NCBI RefSeq assembly: GCF_024169515.1
Contig: NZ_JAMKCQ010000001.1
Location: 1,116,001 to 1,180,000, forward strand
Direction: 5' to 3'
Origin: Erwinia aphidicola
GTDB taxonomy: Bacteria; Pseudomonadota; Gammaproteobacteria; Enterobacterales; Enterobacteriaceae
Length of the DNA stretch: 64,000 bases
In this document: one piece after another, positions 30,437 to 39,478 of the stretch
Layout: every line of letters begins with the position of its first letter
Numbering within the stretch: the first letter of the stretch is position 1
Program-made: the position numbers and the translations under genes
The notes under the pieces: generated by a model
Told to the model about the DNA's origin: nothing
The model's database searches: none
The model's input: the letters and a program-made list of their open reading frames with translations, nothing else

Positions 30437-30826
30437 ATGAAAAAATTAGAAGATAGCGGTATGGTACTGGCGCGTATCCTGATGGCTGTGCTGTTTATTG
30501 TGGCAGGCTGGGGCAAACTGACCAACTACGAAGGTACGCAGCAGTTTATGGCCTCCATGGGCATTCCGGCGCTGTTTGTGCCGCTAACCGTGCTGCTGGA
30601 GTTTGGCGGTGGTCTGGCTATCGTATTTGGCTTTTTCACCCGTACCACCGCGCTGATTACTGCGGTGTTCACCATCCTGACGGCGATTCTGGCGCACAGT
30701 AATTTCGCCGTTGATGGCTCAACCATGTTCCTGAAAAATGTCAGCATTGCAGGCGGTTTCCTGCTGCTGGCTATCACCGGCCCTGGCGCATTCAGCATCG
30801 ACCGGGCGTTGGGTAAGAAGTGGTAA
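30437..30826 (+). CDS. yqjF: DoxX family membrane protein YqjF
   Basis: The 129-residue protein has four membrane helices and the DoxX pattern (RILMAVLFIVAGWGKLTNY). ATG at 30437 is chosen because GGGG lies 6 nt upstream and it gives the usual length; an upstream in-frame TTG is unlikely. DoxX proteins are linked to thiol and oxidative stress, and yqjF is regularly followed by yqjG, as here. Confidence 0.9.
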   Translation: MKKLEDSGMVLARILMAVLFIVAGWGKLTNYEGTQQFMASMGIPALFVPLTVLLEFGGGLAIVFGFFTRTTALITAVFTILTAILAHSNFAVDGSTMFLKNVSIAGGFLLLAITGPGAFSIDRALGKKW

Positions 30827-30847
30827 GTTCGCTATACTGATTTTATC

Positions 30848-30877
30848 GGGGGCGGGGATCATATCCTCGCCCCTTTT
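30848..30877 (+). terminator. Terminator between yqjF and yqjG
   Basis: GGGGCGGGGAT and ATCCTCGCCCC pair with one mismatch around a 3-nt loop and are followed by TTTT. It lies 27 bp before yqjG, so some read-through into yqjG is likely. Confidence 0.7.
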
Positions 30878-30903
30878 CATTTGCAGCAGCACAGGGAGGA
30901 AGT

Positions 30904-31890
30904 ATGGGACAACTTATTGACGGCGTCTGGCACGATCGGTGGTATGACACCAAATCGACCGGCGGCCGCTTTAAACGCTCCGAATCGGCCTTTCGCAACT
31001 GGGTCACTGCCGATGGCAGCGCAGGCCCGCACGGCAAGGGTGGATTTCAGGCGGAGGCGGGGCGCTATCACCTGTATGTTTCACTGGCCTGCCCGTGGGC
31101 GCACCGCACGCTGATTATGCGCCAGCTGAAAGGGCTGGAGGAGATGATCACCGTCTCCGTGGTGCATCCGCTGATGCTGGAGAACGGCTGGACGTTTGAT
31201 GAAGATTTCCCTGCTGCTACCGGCGACAGCCTGTATCAGAACGAATATCTTTACCAACTTTACCTGCATGCAGACCCGCAGTATAGCGGGCGCGTTACCG
31301 TGCCGGTGCTGTGGGATAAACATCAGCACACCATCGTGAGCAATGAGTCCGCCGATATCATCCGCATGCTGAACAGCGCATTTGATGGCGTAGGCGCGCG
31401 CGCCGGCGATTATTATCCGGCAAACCTGCGGGCAGAAATTGATGAGCTGAACGCCTGGATCTACGACAGCGTCAACAATGGCGTGTATAAGTCAGGATTT
31501 GCCACCAGCCAGGCGGCTTACGATGAGGCGGTGAATGCGCTATTCATCGCGCTGGATCGGCTGGAGTCGATCCTCGGCAAGCATCGCTATCTGACCGGGG
31601 AGCAGCTGACCGAAGCCGATATTCGGCTGTGGACCACGCTGGTGCGCTTCGACCCGGTGTACGTCACCCACTTTAAGTGCGACCGCCATCGCATCGGCGA
31701 CTGTCTCAATCTCAACGGTTTCCTGCGCGATCTGTACCAGATGCCGGGCCTGGCCGAGACGGTGAATATTGAGCATATCCGCCATCACTACTACTGCAGC
31801 CACAAAACCATCAATCCGAGCGGCGTGATCTCACTCGGCCCGGCCTGGGACTGGGATGAGCCGCACGGACGCGACCGTCACTTTGGCTGA
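30904..31890 (+). CDS. yqjG: Glutathionyl-hydroquinone reductase YqjG
   Basis: Xi-class glutathione transferase that reduces glutathionyl-hydroquinones and releases glutathione. The 328 residues carry the catalytic Cys63 in LACPWAHRT, followed by the thioredoxin-like fold and an all-helical C-terminal domain (from about residue 170, with LTGEQLTEADIRLWTTLVRFDPVY split around residue 240). ATG follows AGGGAGGA. Relation to the aromatic-acid operon further on is not implied. Confidence 0.94.
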   Translation: MGQLIDGVWHDRWYDTKSTGGRFKRSESAFRNWVTADGSAGPHGKGGFQAEAGRYHLYVSLACPWAHRTLIMRQLKGLEEMITVSVVHPLMLENGWTFDEDFPAATGDSLYQNEYLYQLYLHADPQYSGRVTVPVLWDKHQHTIVSNESADIIRMLNSAFDGVGARAGDYYPANLRAEIDELNAWIYDSVNNGVYKSGFATSQAAYDEAVNALFIALDRLESILGKHRYLTGEQLTEADIRLWTTLVRFDPVYVTHFKCDRHRIGDCLNLNGFLRDLYQMPGLAETVNIEHIRHHYYCSHKTINPSGVISLGPAWDWDEPHGRDRHFG

Positions 31891-32043
31891 TTTTTGACAT
31901 AAGGAGCGAAATCAACTTTCGCTCCCGGCTTCTCCGGCCATTTCTTGATCTGGCACAACTTCCCGCCTCTGGCGCTTACGTATCTTTATTGATGTATTCG
32001 CCTGATGCGGGATATCCGCCAGATTTCAACCCGGAGAGAAGCC

Positions 32044-32190
32044 ATGATCAAACCCCTCGCTTTCTGCCTTGCCGTCGTGATGCTGTGCTATGTGGCGTTT
32101 GTCGGCCACTATTACTATCAGACTTTTTCAACCTTCAGCGGTATTCAACATAGCCAGGAGATCGCTGCGTCAGATAATCCCGCGTCCTGA
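32044..32190 (+). CDS. Small single-span membrane peptide, unrecognised
   Basis: A 48-residue frame starts after a good GGAGAG site (8 nt upstream). The peptide has a basic N-terminus, one hydrophobic segment (residues 4-20), then an aromatic YYYQTF and a polar tail. It lies between yqjG and yhaJ, where E. coli has other small genes. The strong ribosome site and the membrane-like composition support it as real; no family is recognised. Confidence 0.6.
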   Translation: MIKPLAFCLAVVMLCYVAFVGHYYYQTFSTFSGIQHSQEIAASDNPAS

Positions 32191-32212
32191 CCCGTCAGCG
32201 TGCTGCGGGGGG

Positions 32213-33118
32213 TTAACTCTGGCGCTGTTTTGCCAGCAGCTTTGGTATCTCCCGCAGGCACCATGACTTCGCTTCACCCATACTGTCACGCCGCCACGCC
32301 ATAATAATATCCACTTCCCGCGTATATTCCGGGCTGACCACCCGCAGGCGCCCTTCGTTAATATCCTTTTCCACCATCGAATACGGCATGGTGCCGACGC
32401 CCAGCCCCGCCAGCAGCGCACGATGCTTATCTTCAATGGTACTGACCGTCAGGCGCTGCTGCTTGTCGAGCAGCGTTACCGTCAGCACCGGACGTTCGCG
32501 GGCGGTATCCGCCACCGCAATGCCGCGATATTTAACCCGGGTGGTTTCCGACAGCGGTTCAGGTTCCTGATGGATCGGGTGTTCCGGGCTGGCAACATAG
32601 ACGCTGAGCAGCGTATACAGCTTGCGGGTGTTAATTTCAGACGAGGCGCGAAAATGCAGGTCCGGGGCAATCACAATATCGGCACGCCCCTGCTCCAGGC
32701 GCTCCCACGCGCCGGCCAGCACCTCCGTCATCAGCGACAGTTGGGTATTGGCTTTGTCTGCCAGCCTCTCCACCAGCGGGAACAGCAGCTCGGTCGAGAC
32801 CAGCGCCTCGGCGGCAATGGTCAGATGCGTTTCCCAGCCGCGCGCCAGCGCTTCCGCATCGGTGGTCAGCTTATCGGCCGCTTCCAGCAGCACGCGCCCG
32901 CGCTCCAGCAGCATGCGCCCGACGTTGGTGAACTTGGTGCGGTGACCCGAACGGTCAAACAGCACCACATCCAACTCCTCCTCCAGCTTCTGCATTGTAT
33001 AACTGAGGGCGGAGGGGACTCTGCCGAGTTCGTCGGCGGCGGCGGCAAAACTGCCCCGACGATCGATGGCATCCATGACACGCAGCGCTTCCAGCGTCAG
33101 AGCACGATCTTTGGCCAT
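32213..33118 (-). CDS. yhaJ: LysR-type regulator YhaJ
   Basis: The 301-residue protein has the LysR helix-turn-helix (about residues 8-66, with RGSFAAAADELGRVPSALSYTM) and a substrate-binding domain from residue 90. The sequence fits YhaJ, which in E. coli responds to aromatic nitro compounds and quinols and activates yqjF/yhaK-type genes. It is divergent from yhaK across 123 bp, the usual layout for a LysR regulator and its target. Confidence 0.92.
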   Translation of the reverse strand: MAKDRALTLEALRVMDAIDRRGSFAAAADELGRVPSALSYTMQKLEEELDVVLFDRSGHRTKFTNVGRMLLERGRVLLEAADKLTTDAEALARGWETHLTIAAEALVSTELLFPLVERLADKANTQLSLMTEVLAGAWERLEQGRADIVIAPDLHFRASSEINTRKLYTLLSVYVASPEHPIHQEPEPLSETTRVKYRGIAVADTARERPVLTVTLLDKQQRLTVSTIEDKHRALLAGLGVGTMPYSMVEKDINEGRLRVVSPEYTREVDIIMAWRRDSMGEAKSWCLREIPKLLAKQRQS

Positions 33119-33241
33119 AGTAATTCTCTGTCAGGAAATTTGAATATAGCCAGCAGATTAACTGGCTAACAATCCGCCGTCCAGAAACTTAACATAACAG
33201 GATAATAAGGCCGGTCCAGTCCGGCCAATAAGGAGAAACGT

Positions 33242-33946
33242 ATGATTACCAGTCGAACCGCAGAGCAGTGTGGCACAGCCGATTATGGCTGGCTGCAGGC
33301 GCGCTATACCTTCTCCTTTGGTCACTATTTTGATCCAAAACTGCTCGGCTACGCGTCATTGCGCGTGCTGAACCAGGAAGTGCTGGCACCAGGGGCTTCC
33401 TTTCAACCACGCACCTACCCGAAGGTCGATGTCCTCAATCTGATTTTGCAGGGCACGGCCGAGTATCGCGACAGCGAGGGCAACCACGTCACGGCGCAGG
33501 CGGGTGAAGCGCTGCTGCTGGCGACGCAGGCGGGGGTGAGCTATTCAGAACATAACACCAGTAAAGAGAGCAGCCTGACGCGTATGCAGCTGTGGCTGGA
33601 CGCCTGCCCGCTGCGCGAGAACAGCGCAGTGCAGCGCATGGCACTACCTGACTGCCAGCGCTATACGCTATTAGCCTCTCCGGACGGCAGCGACGGCAGC
33701 CTGCAGCTGCGCCAGCAGGCGTGGGTGCATCAGGTGCTGCTGGAGCCGGGCGAAAGTTTCAGCCTGCCGCTGCACGGCGCACGCGCCTACCTGCAATCGA
33801 TCCACGGTTCACTAAAGGCGGTAACCCAGTCGCAGCAGCAGGAAAGCCTGACCTGCGGCGACGGCGCCTTCCTGCGCGAAGAGCAGAGCGTGACGCTGAC
33901 GGCAGAAACCCCGCTGCGCGCGCTGGTGATTGATCTACCGGTTTAA
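33242..33946 (+). CDS. yhaK: Pirin-like bicupin protein YhaK
   Basis: The 234-residue protein matches YhaK, a pirin-family bicupin. The N-terminal cupin is seen in FGHYFDPKLLGY and PKVDVLNLILQGTAEY; the C-terminal cupin is weaker. E. coli YhaK is cytosolic, responds to nitrite/nitrosative stress and may sense redox state. ATG follows AAGGAGA. It faces yhaJ and is probably its target. Confidence 0.9.
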   Translation: MITSRTAEQCGTADYGWLQARYTFSFGHYFDPKLLGYASLRVLNQEVLAPGASFQPRTYPKVDVLNLILQGTAEYRDSEGNHVTAQAGEALLLATQAGVSYSEHNTSKESSLTRMQLWLDACPLRENSAVQRMALPDCQRYTLLASPDGSDGSLQLRQQAWVHQVLLEPGESFSLPLHGARAYLQSIHGSLKAVTQSQQQESLTCGDGAFLREEQSVTLTAETPLRALVIDLPV

Positions 33947-33989
33947 CCACAGCGAGCACGCCGATCCCCTCCGCGCAGCGTGAATTTGC

Positions 33990-35468
33990 CTACGCCAGCT
34001 TAACCGGCCACTGGTTGAGCTGGATCCCGCGTTTCTTCGCCCCTTCGCCAAAATCTTTCAGCAGCGCTTTAACGTCCGGGTCGATATATTCCGCGCTGTC
34101 GTGATCGACAATCACCACGCTATTTTCCGGGATCTCCGCCAGCAGCCCCTTCAGCCGTGGATTATGCATAAAGGTCAGATTCTGCTGGAAGCTCAGCACG
34201 TAGTGGTCGTCGTAGCGCGTCAGATGCATCGCGTTGCGGTGGCTTTGATAGATGCTGAACAGCAGCTGCGTCGCGAGGCCAATGCCGATCCCCGCCAGCA
34301 TGCCAAATATCAGAATGCCGCCAACGGTGGCGAGGAACGGCACCGACTGCTGCGCCCCCTGACGCATCTGCGCGACAAACAGGCCCGGCGCCGCCAGCTT
34401 ATAGCCGGTATACAGCAGCACGGCGGCCAGGCTTGCCAGCGGAATGGCGTTAAGCATGCCGCTGAACCATAGCCCGCAGATCAGCAGCAGCACGCCGTGC
34501 AGCAGGATCGACAGCTTGCTCTGTGCCCCCGCGCTGACGTTGACCGAACTGCGCACGATCACCGCGGTGATCGGCAGGCCGCCGAGAAAACCACAGAGTG
34601 CATTACCGATACCCTGCGCGCGCATCTCTTTATCCGGCGACGGCGGCGGATTTTGCGGCCGCAGCTTTTTCAGCGCTTCCTGGCTGAGCAGCGTTTCCAG
34701 GCTGGCAACAATCGCCAGCGTCAGCGCCACGATATACACCGCCGGGTTCTGCCACGCCAGCCAGTCGGGGCGCTCCAGCTCGCCGGTCAGCGCCTGAATG
34801 CTGTCGAACGCGGGCAGTGAAATGCGCGGCAGACCGGCAGAGAGCTCGGGCATCAGCCGCGCGCCAAACACGGTCGCCAGGCAGCCCAGCAGCACCGCCA
34901 CCAGCGGGCCGGGCGCCCAGGCCAGCCATTTATTGCGCTTCACGGCGGGCGTGGTCCACAGCCAGAGGATCAGCAGCCCGCTCAGCGACACCGCCACCGC
35001 CGGCAGGGAGATATTTAGCGAACCGCCGGTCAGCAGCGAGGTCAGGTCGCTCTCCCCTTTTGCGCCCAGCGCCACCGGGATCTGCTGGATAATCAGCAGA
35101 ATACCAATTGCCGCCAGCATGCCTTTGATCACCGTACCCGGCACCAGGCTGATAAAGCGCCCGGCGCGCAGTACGCCGAACATAAACTGCAGCACCCCGG
35201 CGATAATCAGCGCCAGCAGCAGCGCGGAGAACGACCCCAGCGTTTCAATCGCTCCGGTGACGATGGTCACCAGCCCGGCCGCCGGCCCGCTGACGGCAAA
35301 CTTTGACGGACTGAACGTGGTCACCACCAGCCCGCCGACCACGCCGGTCAGCAGCCCGACAAACGGCGGCAGCCCGCTGGCCTGCGCAATGCCAAGGCAC
35401 AGCGGCAGCGCCACCAGAAACACCACCAGCCCGGCCGGAATATCCTGTCGTAAGGTTTTCAGGTTCAC
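33990..35468 (-). CDS. SulP family inorganic anion (probably bicarbonate) transporter
   Basis: The 492-residue membrane protein has the SulP layout: about 12-14 helices, the signature GLYSALIPP-type N-terminus in the form PAGLVVFLVALPLCLGIAQASG, and a short STAS-like C-terminal domain (from about residue 415, ending PENSVVIVDHDSAEYI and onward). Its GTG start overlaps the stop of the carbonic anhydrase gene (GTGA), so both are made together. The fused function suggests HCO3- uptake or CO2 handling; other anions such as sulfate or dicarboxylates cannot be excluded from sequence. Confidence 0.85.
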   Translation of the reverse strand: MNLKTLRQDIPAGLVVFLVALPLCLGIAQASGLPPFVGLLTGVVGGLVVTTFSPSKFAVSGPAAGLVTIVTGAIETLGSFSALLLALIIAGVLQFMFGVLRAGRFISLVPGTVIKGMLAAIGILLIIQQIPVALGAKGESDLTSLLTGGSLNISLPAVAVSLSGLLILWLWTTPAVKRNKWLAWAPGPLVAVLLGCLATVFGARLMPELSAGLPRISLPAFDSIQALTGELERPDWLAWQNPAVYIVALTLAIVASLETLLSQEALKKLRPQNPPPSPDKEMRAQGIGNALCGFLGGLPITAVIVRSSVNVSAGAQSKLSILLHGVLLLICGLWFSGMLNAIPLASLAAVLLYTGYKLAAPGLFVAQMRQGAQQSVPFLATVGGILIFGMLAGIGIGLATQLLFSIYQSHRNAMHLTRYDDHYVLSFQQNLTFMHNPRLKGLLAEIPENSVVIVDHDSAEYIDPDVKALLKDFGEGAKKRGIQLNQWPVKLA

Positions 35469-36088
35469 GCGCTGGCCTCCTCTGTTTGCTGAATCAGCTC
35501 CTTCAGATGGCCGCTGTGCAGGTCATAGACGCAGCCAAACAGGTCAAGATCGCTCTTCTCCCGCCAGGCTTTCACAACCGGGGCGGTTTTGACCAGCTGG
35601 GCAAACTGCGCCAGCACGTTCGCTTCCACCAGCCGGTTGAGATGCTCACCCTGCTGCTCTTGCGCGCTCAGCGGAGCCAGATCGGCCGACAGCGCCTGGC
35701 GCAGCTGGCTGATGCGCCGCGCCAGCGCGGAGTTCTCGTCGCTCAGCGGCATATCCGGCAGCGTCAGGGCCGCCTGCACCCCGCCGCAGCCGTAGTGACC
35801 GCACAGCACGATGCGTGAAACCTTCAGGTATTCAATTGCATACTGCAAGACGCTCATAAAGTTATCGTCGTTGCTCACCACCATATTGGCGATGTTGCGA
35901 TGCACAAACAGCTCGCCGGGATGCGCACCGGTCAGCACTTCCGCCGGGACGCGACTGTCGGAGCAGCCGATCCACAATGAGTGCGGCTGCTGCCCATCTA
36001 CATTTTGCCGGAAATAGTGCGGATGACGTTGGCGTCGCTGTAATGCCCAACTGCGATTTTTAGCTAACAAGGGTTTAAGTGTCGTCAA
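35465..36088 (-). CDS. Beta-class carbonic anhydrase
   Basis: Reversible hydration of CO2. The 207-residue protein has the zinc ligands in CSDSRVP (Cys near residue 42) and CGHYGCGG (His and Cys near residues 95-98). No ATG fits the N-terminus. The likely start is TTG at 36088 (MTTLKPLLAKN), because GAGAGG lies 5 nt before it; a TTG at 36109 has no site. It is the first gene of a pair with the SulP transporter. Close to Can/CynT-type enzymes but the neighbours differ, so no symbol is given. Confidence 0.9.
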   Translation of the reverse strand: MTTLKPLLAKNRSWALQRRQRHPHYFRQNVDGQQPHSLWIGCSDSRVPAEVLTGAHPGELFVHRNIANMVVSNDDNFMSVLQYAIEYLKVSRIVLCGHYGCGGVQAALTLPDMPLSDENSALARRISQLRQALSADLAPLSAQEQQGEHLNRLVEANVLAQFAQLVKTAPVVKAWREKSDLDLFGCVYDLHSGHLKELIQQTEEASA

Positions 36089-36821
36089 AATAGCCTCTCT
36101 TCTCCGCAAAACGGATTATCGCTGTCATCGATTAACTGATGGACCTGGAAATAAGTTTTAACATCTTAGTTAATAGAAATGGATTAAGACTAATCTTAAC
36201 TAGCAGTAAATAGTGCATTTGTAATTTTAATTAAATTCGCTTTCTATTGCGTGGATATTCCTGCATGCGCGCGTCATACCCTTTACTTATCGATATATAA
36301 AAACACCATCAATTCATAGAGATATAAAAAATAAAATTTCAGATTATCATCTAAATAAAATACCCACGTCTCTTAAAGTAATTAATTTAATCATAATTAT
36401 TATCCGCCCTGCGCAACGCGCAATATTATCTTATTGCTCTACAACGCTTTATTATTTAGTCACTCTATTTATCAATAATTGTCAGCAGATGCGGATTTAT
36501 TTAATCAGATTTACATTCTTCCTCTTTCGGCGTTTCCCGCCCTTGTTGCCTGCTTCCCCCGATTGATAAAATTACGACACAGCTCACCAAATAAACAAAA
36601 CTCATACCCTCATAACGATTTTATGGCAGACAAATCTATGGGCTATCCCTAAGTTGGTAGTGGAAGTAAAAACAATGAAACTCGTAACAAACTGTTTTAA
36701 CAGCAAAAAATAATAATACTTATCCCTGTAATCGGGTTAGAGTGAATTCCTTAAGGTGAGTCACGCCAGAGAAAATTCTTAACCCGTAGACGTTATCAAT
36801 AAAAAAATCAGAGCGTATCCT
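36089..36821. other. AT-rich gene-free region
   Basis: These 733 bp contain no convincing gene on either strand and are visibly richer in A and T than anything around them, with many A and T runs. They separate two divergent operons, carbonic anhydrase-SulP on the left and the aromatic operon on the right, and so hold both promoters. A perfect inverted repeat lies at 36184-36199 and CTGTTTTAACAG at 36689-36700. Such a region is a likely H-NS target. Confidence 0.6.
36184..36199. promoter_or_regulatory. Perfect inverted repeat upstream of carbonic anhydrase gene
   Basis: TTAAGA-CTAA-TCTTAA is a perfect 6-4-6 inverted repeat about 95 bp before the TTG start of the carbonic anhydrase gene, in the AT-rich gap. 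Likely a regulator site; the protein is unknown. Confidence 0.35.
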
Positions 36822-38201
36822 ATGAGCAATCACGACATTATCGATGTAAAAGGCTGGATCGACTCCCGCCCGATCACCGGATACCAGTGGCTGACCCTCG
36901 CCCTGTGTTTCATCATCATCATGTTTGATGGCTACGACGCGGCGGCGATGGGTTTTATTGCTCCGGCGCTGATTGAGGACTGGGGCATCAGCCACGCAGA
37001 GATGGGGCCTATTTTGGGTGCTGCCATGTTTGGCGTGGCGCTTGGCGCGCTGATTGCCGGCCCGTGGTCCGATAAATTTGGCCGCAAGCGCGTCCTGCTG
37101 CTGTCGATTGCCGTCTTCTCCAGCTTCAGTCTGCTGAGCGCCTTCGCCCGCACCCCGCTGGAAATGGGCGCGCTGCGCTTTCTTACCGGCCTCGGGCTGG
37201 GTGCGGTCATGCCCAACTGCGTGACCCTGGTATCAGAATATATGCCGGAGCGCCGCCGCAGCCTGATGATCACCGTGATGTATAGCGGTTTTAATATTGG
37301 TTCGGGGCTGGGCGGGTTTGTCGCGGCCGGAATGCTGCCGCATTATGGCTGGCAGTCCGTGCTCGGTTTGGGCGGCCTGCTGCCGCTGCTGATGCTGCCG
37401 CTGCTGGTGTGGTTACTGCCGGAATCGGCGATGTATATGGTGGTGCGCAAGGTCAGCCGCGACAAGATCGCTGCCGTGCTGCAGCGGCTGGGGGGCGAGT
37501 TTTCCGCAGGCACCGCCTTTATTCTCAATGCTCCGCTGATCCCGAAAAAAGCGCAGGTGCTGCAGCTGTTCAGCCGCGGCTATGCGGGCGGGACGCTGGT
37601 GCTGTGGCTCACCTACTTCATGGGGCTGTTCGTCATCTATCTGCTGAACGGCTGGCTGCCGACCATTATGCGTTCTGGCGGCGTAACGCTGGAGCGGGCG
37701 GCGATCGTCGCCGGTCTGTTCCAGCTGGGCGGCACGGTTGGCGGACTGCTGGTCGGCGGGCTGATGGACCGCTTTAAGGCGAAATACGTTATCGCGCTGT
37801 TCTATCTGATGGGCAGCCTGTGCCTCGTCTCTCAGGGCATTTGGGGCTTTGGCCCGTCGCTGCTGGCGCTGCTGGTGTTCCTTGCCGGGGTGTGCATCAA
37901 CGGTGCGCAGACCGGCCTGCAGGCATTTTCTCCGGCATTTTACCCGACCGAAATGCGCGCCACCGGCGTGTGCTGGATGCACGGCATCGGCCGCAGCGGG
38001 GCCATTATCAGCTCTTCCCTGGGCGGCGTGCTGCTCGGCGTGTTCCCGGGGCAGACCGCTATTTTTATCGTTTTGTCGCTCCCGGCTGTATTAGCGGCGC
38101 TTTCAATCACCCGACATCACCCCGCTCAGGTGTCCCGTCAGGTCAAAGGCATCGACCTTAATGACCTGCCGTCCCTGTCGCGTACCCTGAATAACCGTTA
38201 A
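36822..38201 (+). CDS. MFS aromatic-acid:proton symporter (AAHS type)
   Basis: The 459-residue transporter has 12 helices. The N-terminal MFDGYDAAAMGFIAPAL and GPWSDKFGRKRVLL motifs are those of the aromatic acid:H+ symporter family (PcaK, MhpT, GalT). Likely substrates are gallate, protocatechuate, quinate or shikimate, given the enzymes encoded behind it. It starts the operon and is 17 bp before the dioxygenase gene. No regulator gene adjoins it. Confidence 0.88.
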   Translation: MSNHDIIDVKGWIDSRPITGYQWLTLALCFIIIMFDGYDAAAMGFIAPALIEDWGISHAEMGPILGAAMFGVALGALIAGPWSDKFGRKRVLLLSIAVFSSFSLLSAFARTPLEMGALRFLTGLGLGAVMPNCVTLVSEYMPERRRSLMITVMYSGFNIGSGLGGFVAAGMLPHYGWQSVLGLGGLLPLLMLPLLVWLLPESAMYMVVRKVSRDKIAAVLQRLGGEFSAGTAFILNAPLIPKKAQVLQLFSRGYAGGTLVLWLTYFMGLFVIYLLNGWLPTIMRSGGVTLERAAIVAGLFQLGGTVGGLLVGGLMDRFKAKYVIALFYLMGSLCLVSQGIWGFGPSLLALLVFLAGVCINGAQTGLQAFSPAFYPTEMRATGVCWMHGIGRSGAIISSSLGGVLLGVFPGQTAIFIVLSLPAVLAALSITRHHPAQVSRQVKGIDLNDLPSLSRTLNNR

Positions 38202-38218
38202 ACCAGAGGTCACCACTC

Positions 38219-39478
38219 ATGGCAAAAATTATCGGCGGTTTGGCCGTTTCTCACACCCCTACGATTGGCTTTGCGGTCGATCACAATAAGCAGCAGGAAG
38301 GCGCCTGGGCGCCGATTTTCGACGGCTTTGCGCCGATGCAGCGCTGGCTGGAGGAGAAGAAACCGGACGTGCTGCTGTACGTGTTCAACGATCACGTCAC
38401 CTCATTCTTCTTCGACCACTATTCGGCCTTTGTGCTGGGCATTGACGACCAGTACGCCGTTGCGGATGAAGGGGGCGGCGCGCGCGATCTGCCTCCGGTG
38501 CGTGGTCATGCCGCCCTGTCGCAGCATATTGGCGCCAGCCTGATGGCCGATGAGTTCGATATGTCCTTCTTCCAGGATAAAGCGCTGGATCACGGCCTGT
38601 TTTCGCCGCTGTCGGCGCTGGCACCCTGGCAGGGTGGCTGGCCGATGCAGATCGTCCCGCTGGCGGTCGGGGTGCTCCAGTTCCCCATCCCCACGGCGCG
38701 GCGCTGTTACAAGCTGGGCCAGGCGCTGAAACGCGCGGTTGAAAGCTTCCCGGAAGATTTAAAGGTGGCCGTGGTGGCGACCGGCGGCGTGTCGCACCAG
38801 GTGCACGGCGAGCGCTGCGGGTTTAATAATCCCGAGTGGGACGCGCAGTTTATCGACCTGCTGATTAACGACCCTGAGCGCCTGACCGAGATTACGCTCG
38901 CCGAATATGCCACCCTGGGCGGTCTGGAGGGGGCGGAAGTGATTATGTGGCTGATTATGCGCGGCGCGCTGTCGGCCAACGTGGAGAAACTGCATCAGGA
39001 CTACTATCTGCCGTCGATGACCGGGATTGCCACGCTGATCCTCGAAAACCAGTCGCGCGAGGCGCCGGTCGATGTGCATCAGCGCCAGCGCGATAAGATC
39101 ACTCTGCAGATGAACGGCGTGGAAAAGCTGCCGGGCACCTATCCGTTCACCCAGGCACGCAGCCTGAAGGCCCTGCGCATCAATCGCTTCCTGCACCGCA
39201 TGATCCAGCCGGAGTGGCGCAAGCGCTTCCGCGAAGCGCCGCAGGCGCTGTTTGATGAAGCCGGGCTGACCGCTGAAGAGCAGACGCTGATCAATCAGCT
39301 CGACTGGCGCGGCATGATCCACTACGGCGTCAGCTTCTTCCTGCTGGAAAAACTGGGTGCGGTGGTGGGTGTCTCGAACCTGCATATCTATTCGGCGATG
39401 CGCGGAGAGACGCTGGAACAGTTCCAGCAGACGCGCAATCAGCAGGTCCTCTACTCTGTGGCGGGGAAAGCAGACTGA
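38219..39478 (+). CDS. galA: Gallate dioxygenase (LigAB-type extradiol dioxygenase)
   Basis: Fe(II) extradiol ring-cleavage enzyme. The 419-residue protein is a fusion of a LigB-type catalytic domain (about residues 1-280) and a LigA-type domain (about 300-410), the architecture of gallate dioxygenases GalA and DesB. Iron-ligand histidines are expected at SHTPT (His12) and FNDHVT (His59), plus Glu242 in GLEGAEVIMWL. The GalA-like stretch ADEGGGARDLPPVRGH near residue 83 is clear. Gallate would give 4-oxalomesaconate; protocatechuate could be a weaker substrate. Its stop overlaps the amidohydrolase start by one base. Confidence 0.85.
   Translation: MAKIIGGLAVSHTPTIGFAVDHNKQQEGAWAPIFDGFAPMQRWLEEKKPDVLLYVFNDHVTSFFFDHYSAFVLGIDDQYAVADEGGGARDLPPVRGHAALSQHIGASLMADEFDMSFFQDKALDHGLFSPLSALAPWQGGWPMQIVPLAVGVLQFPIPTARRCYKLGQALKRAVESFPEDLKVAVVATGGVSHQVHGERCGFNNPEWDAQFIDLLINDPERLTEITLAEYATLGGLEGAEVIMWLIMRGALSANVEKLHQDYYLPSMTGIATLILENQSREAPVDVHQRQRDKITLQMNGVEKLPGTYPFTQARSLKALRINRFLHRMIQPEWRKRFREAPQALFDEAGLTAEEQTLINQLDWRGMIHYGVSFFLLEKLGAVVGVSNLHIYSAMRGETLEQFQQTRNQQVLYSVAGKAD

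Noticed and set aside
30738..31114. Short frames in the yqjF-yqjG joint
   Set aside because: They overlap the terminator and both genes and lack ribosome sites.
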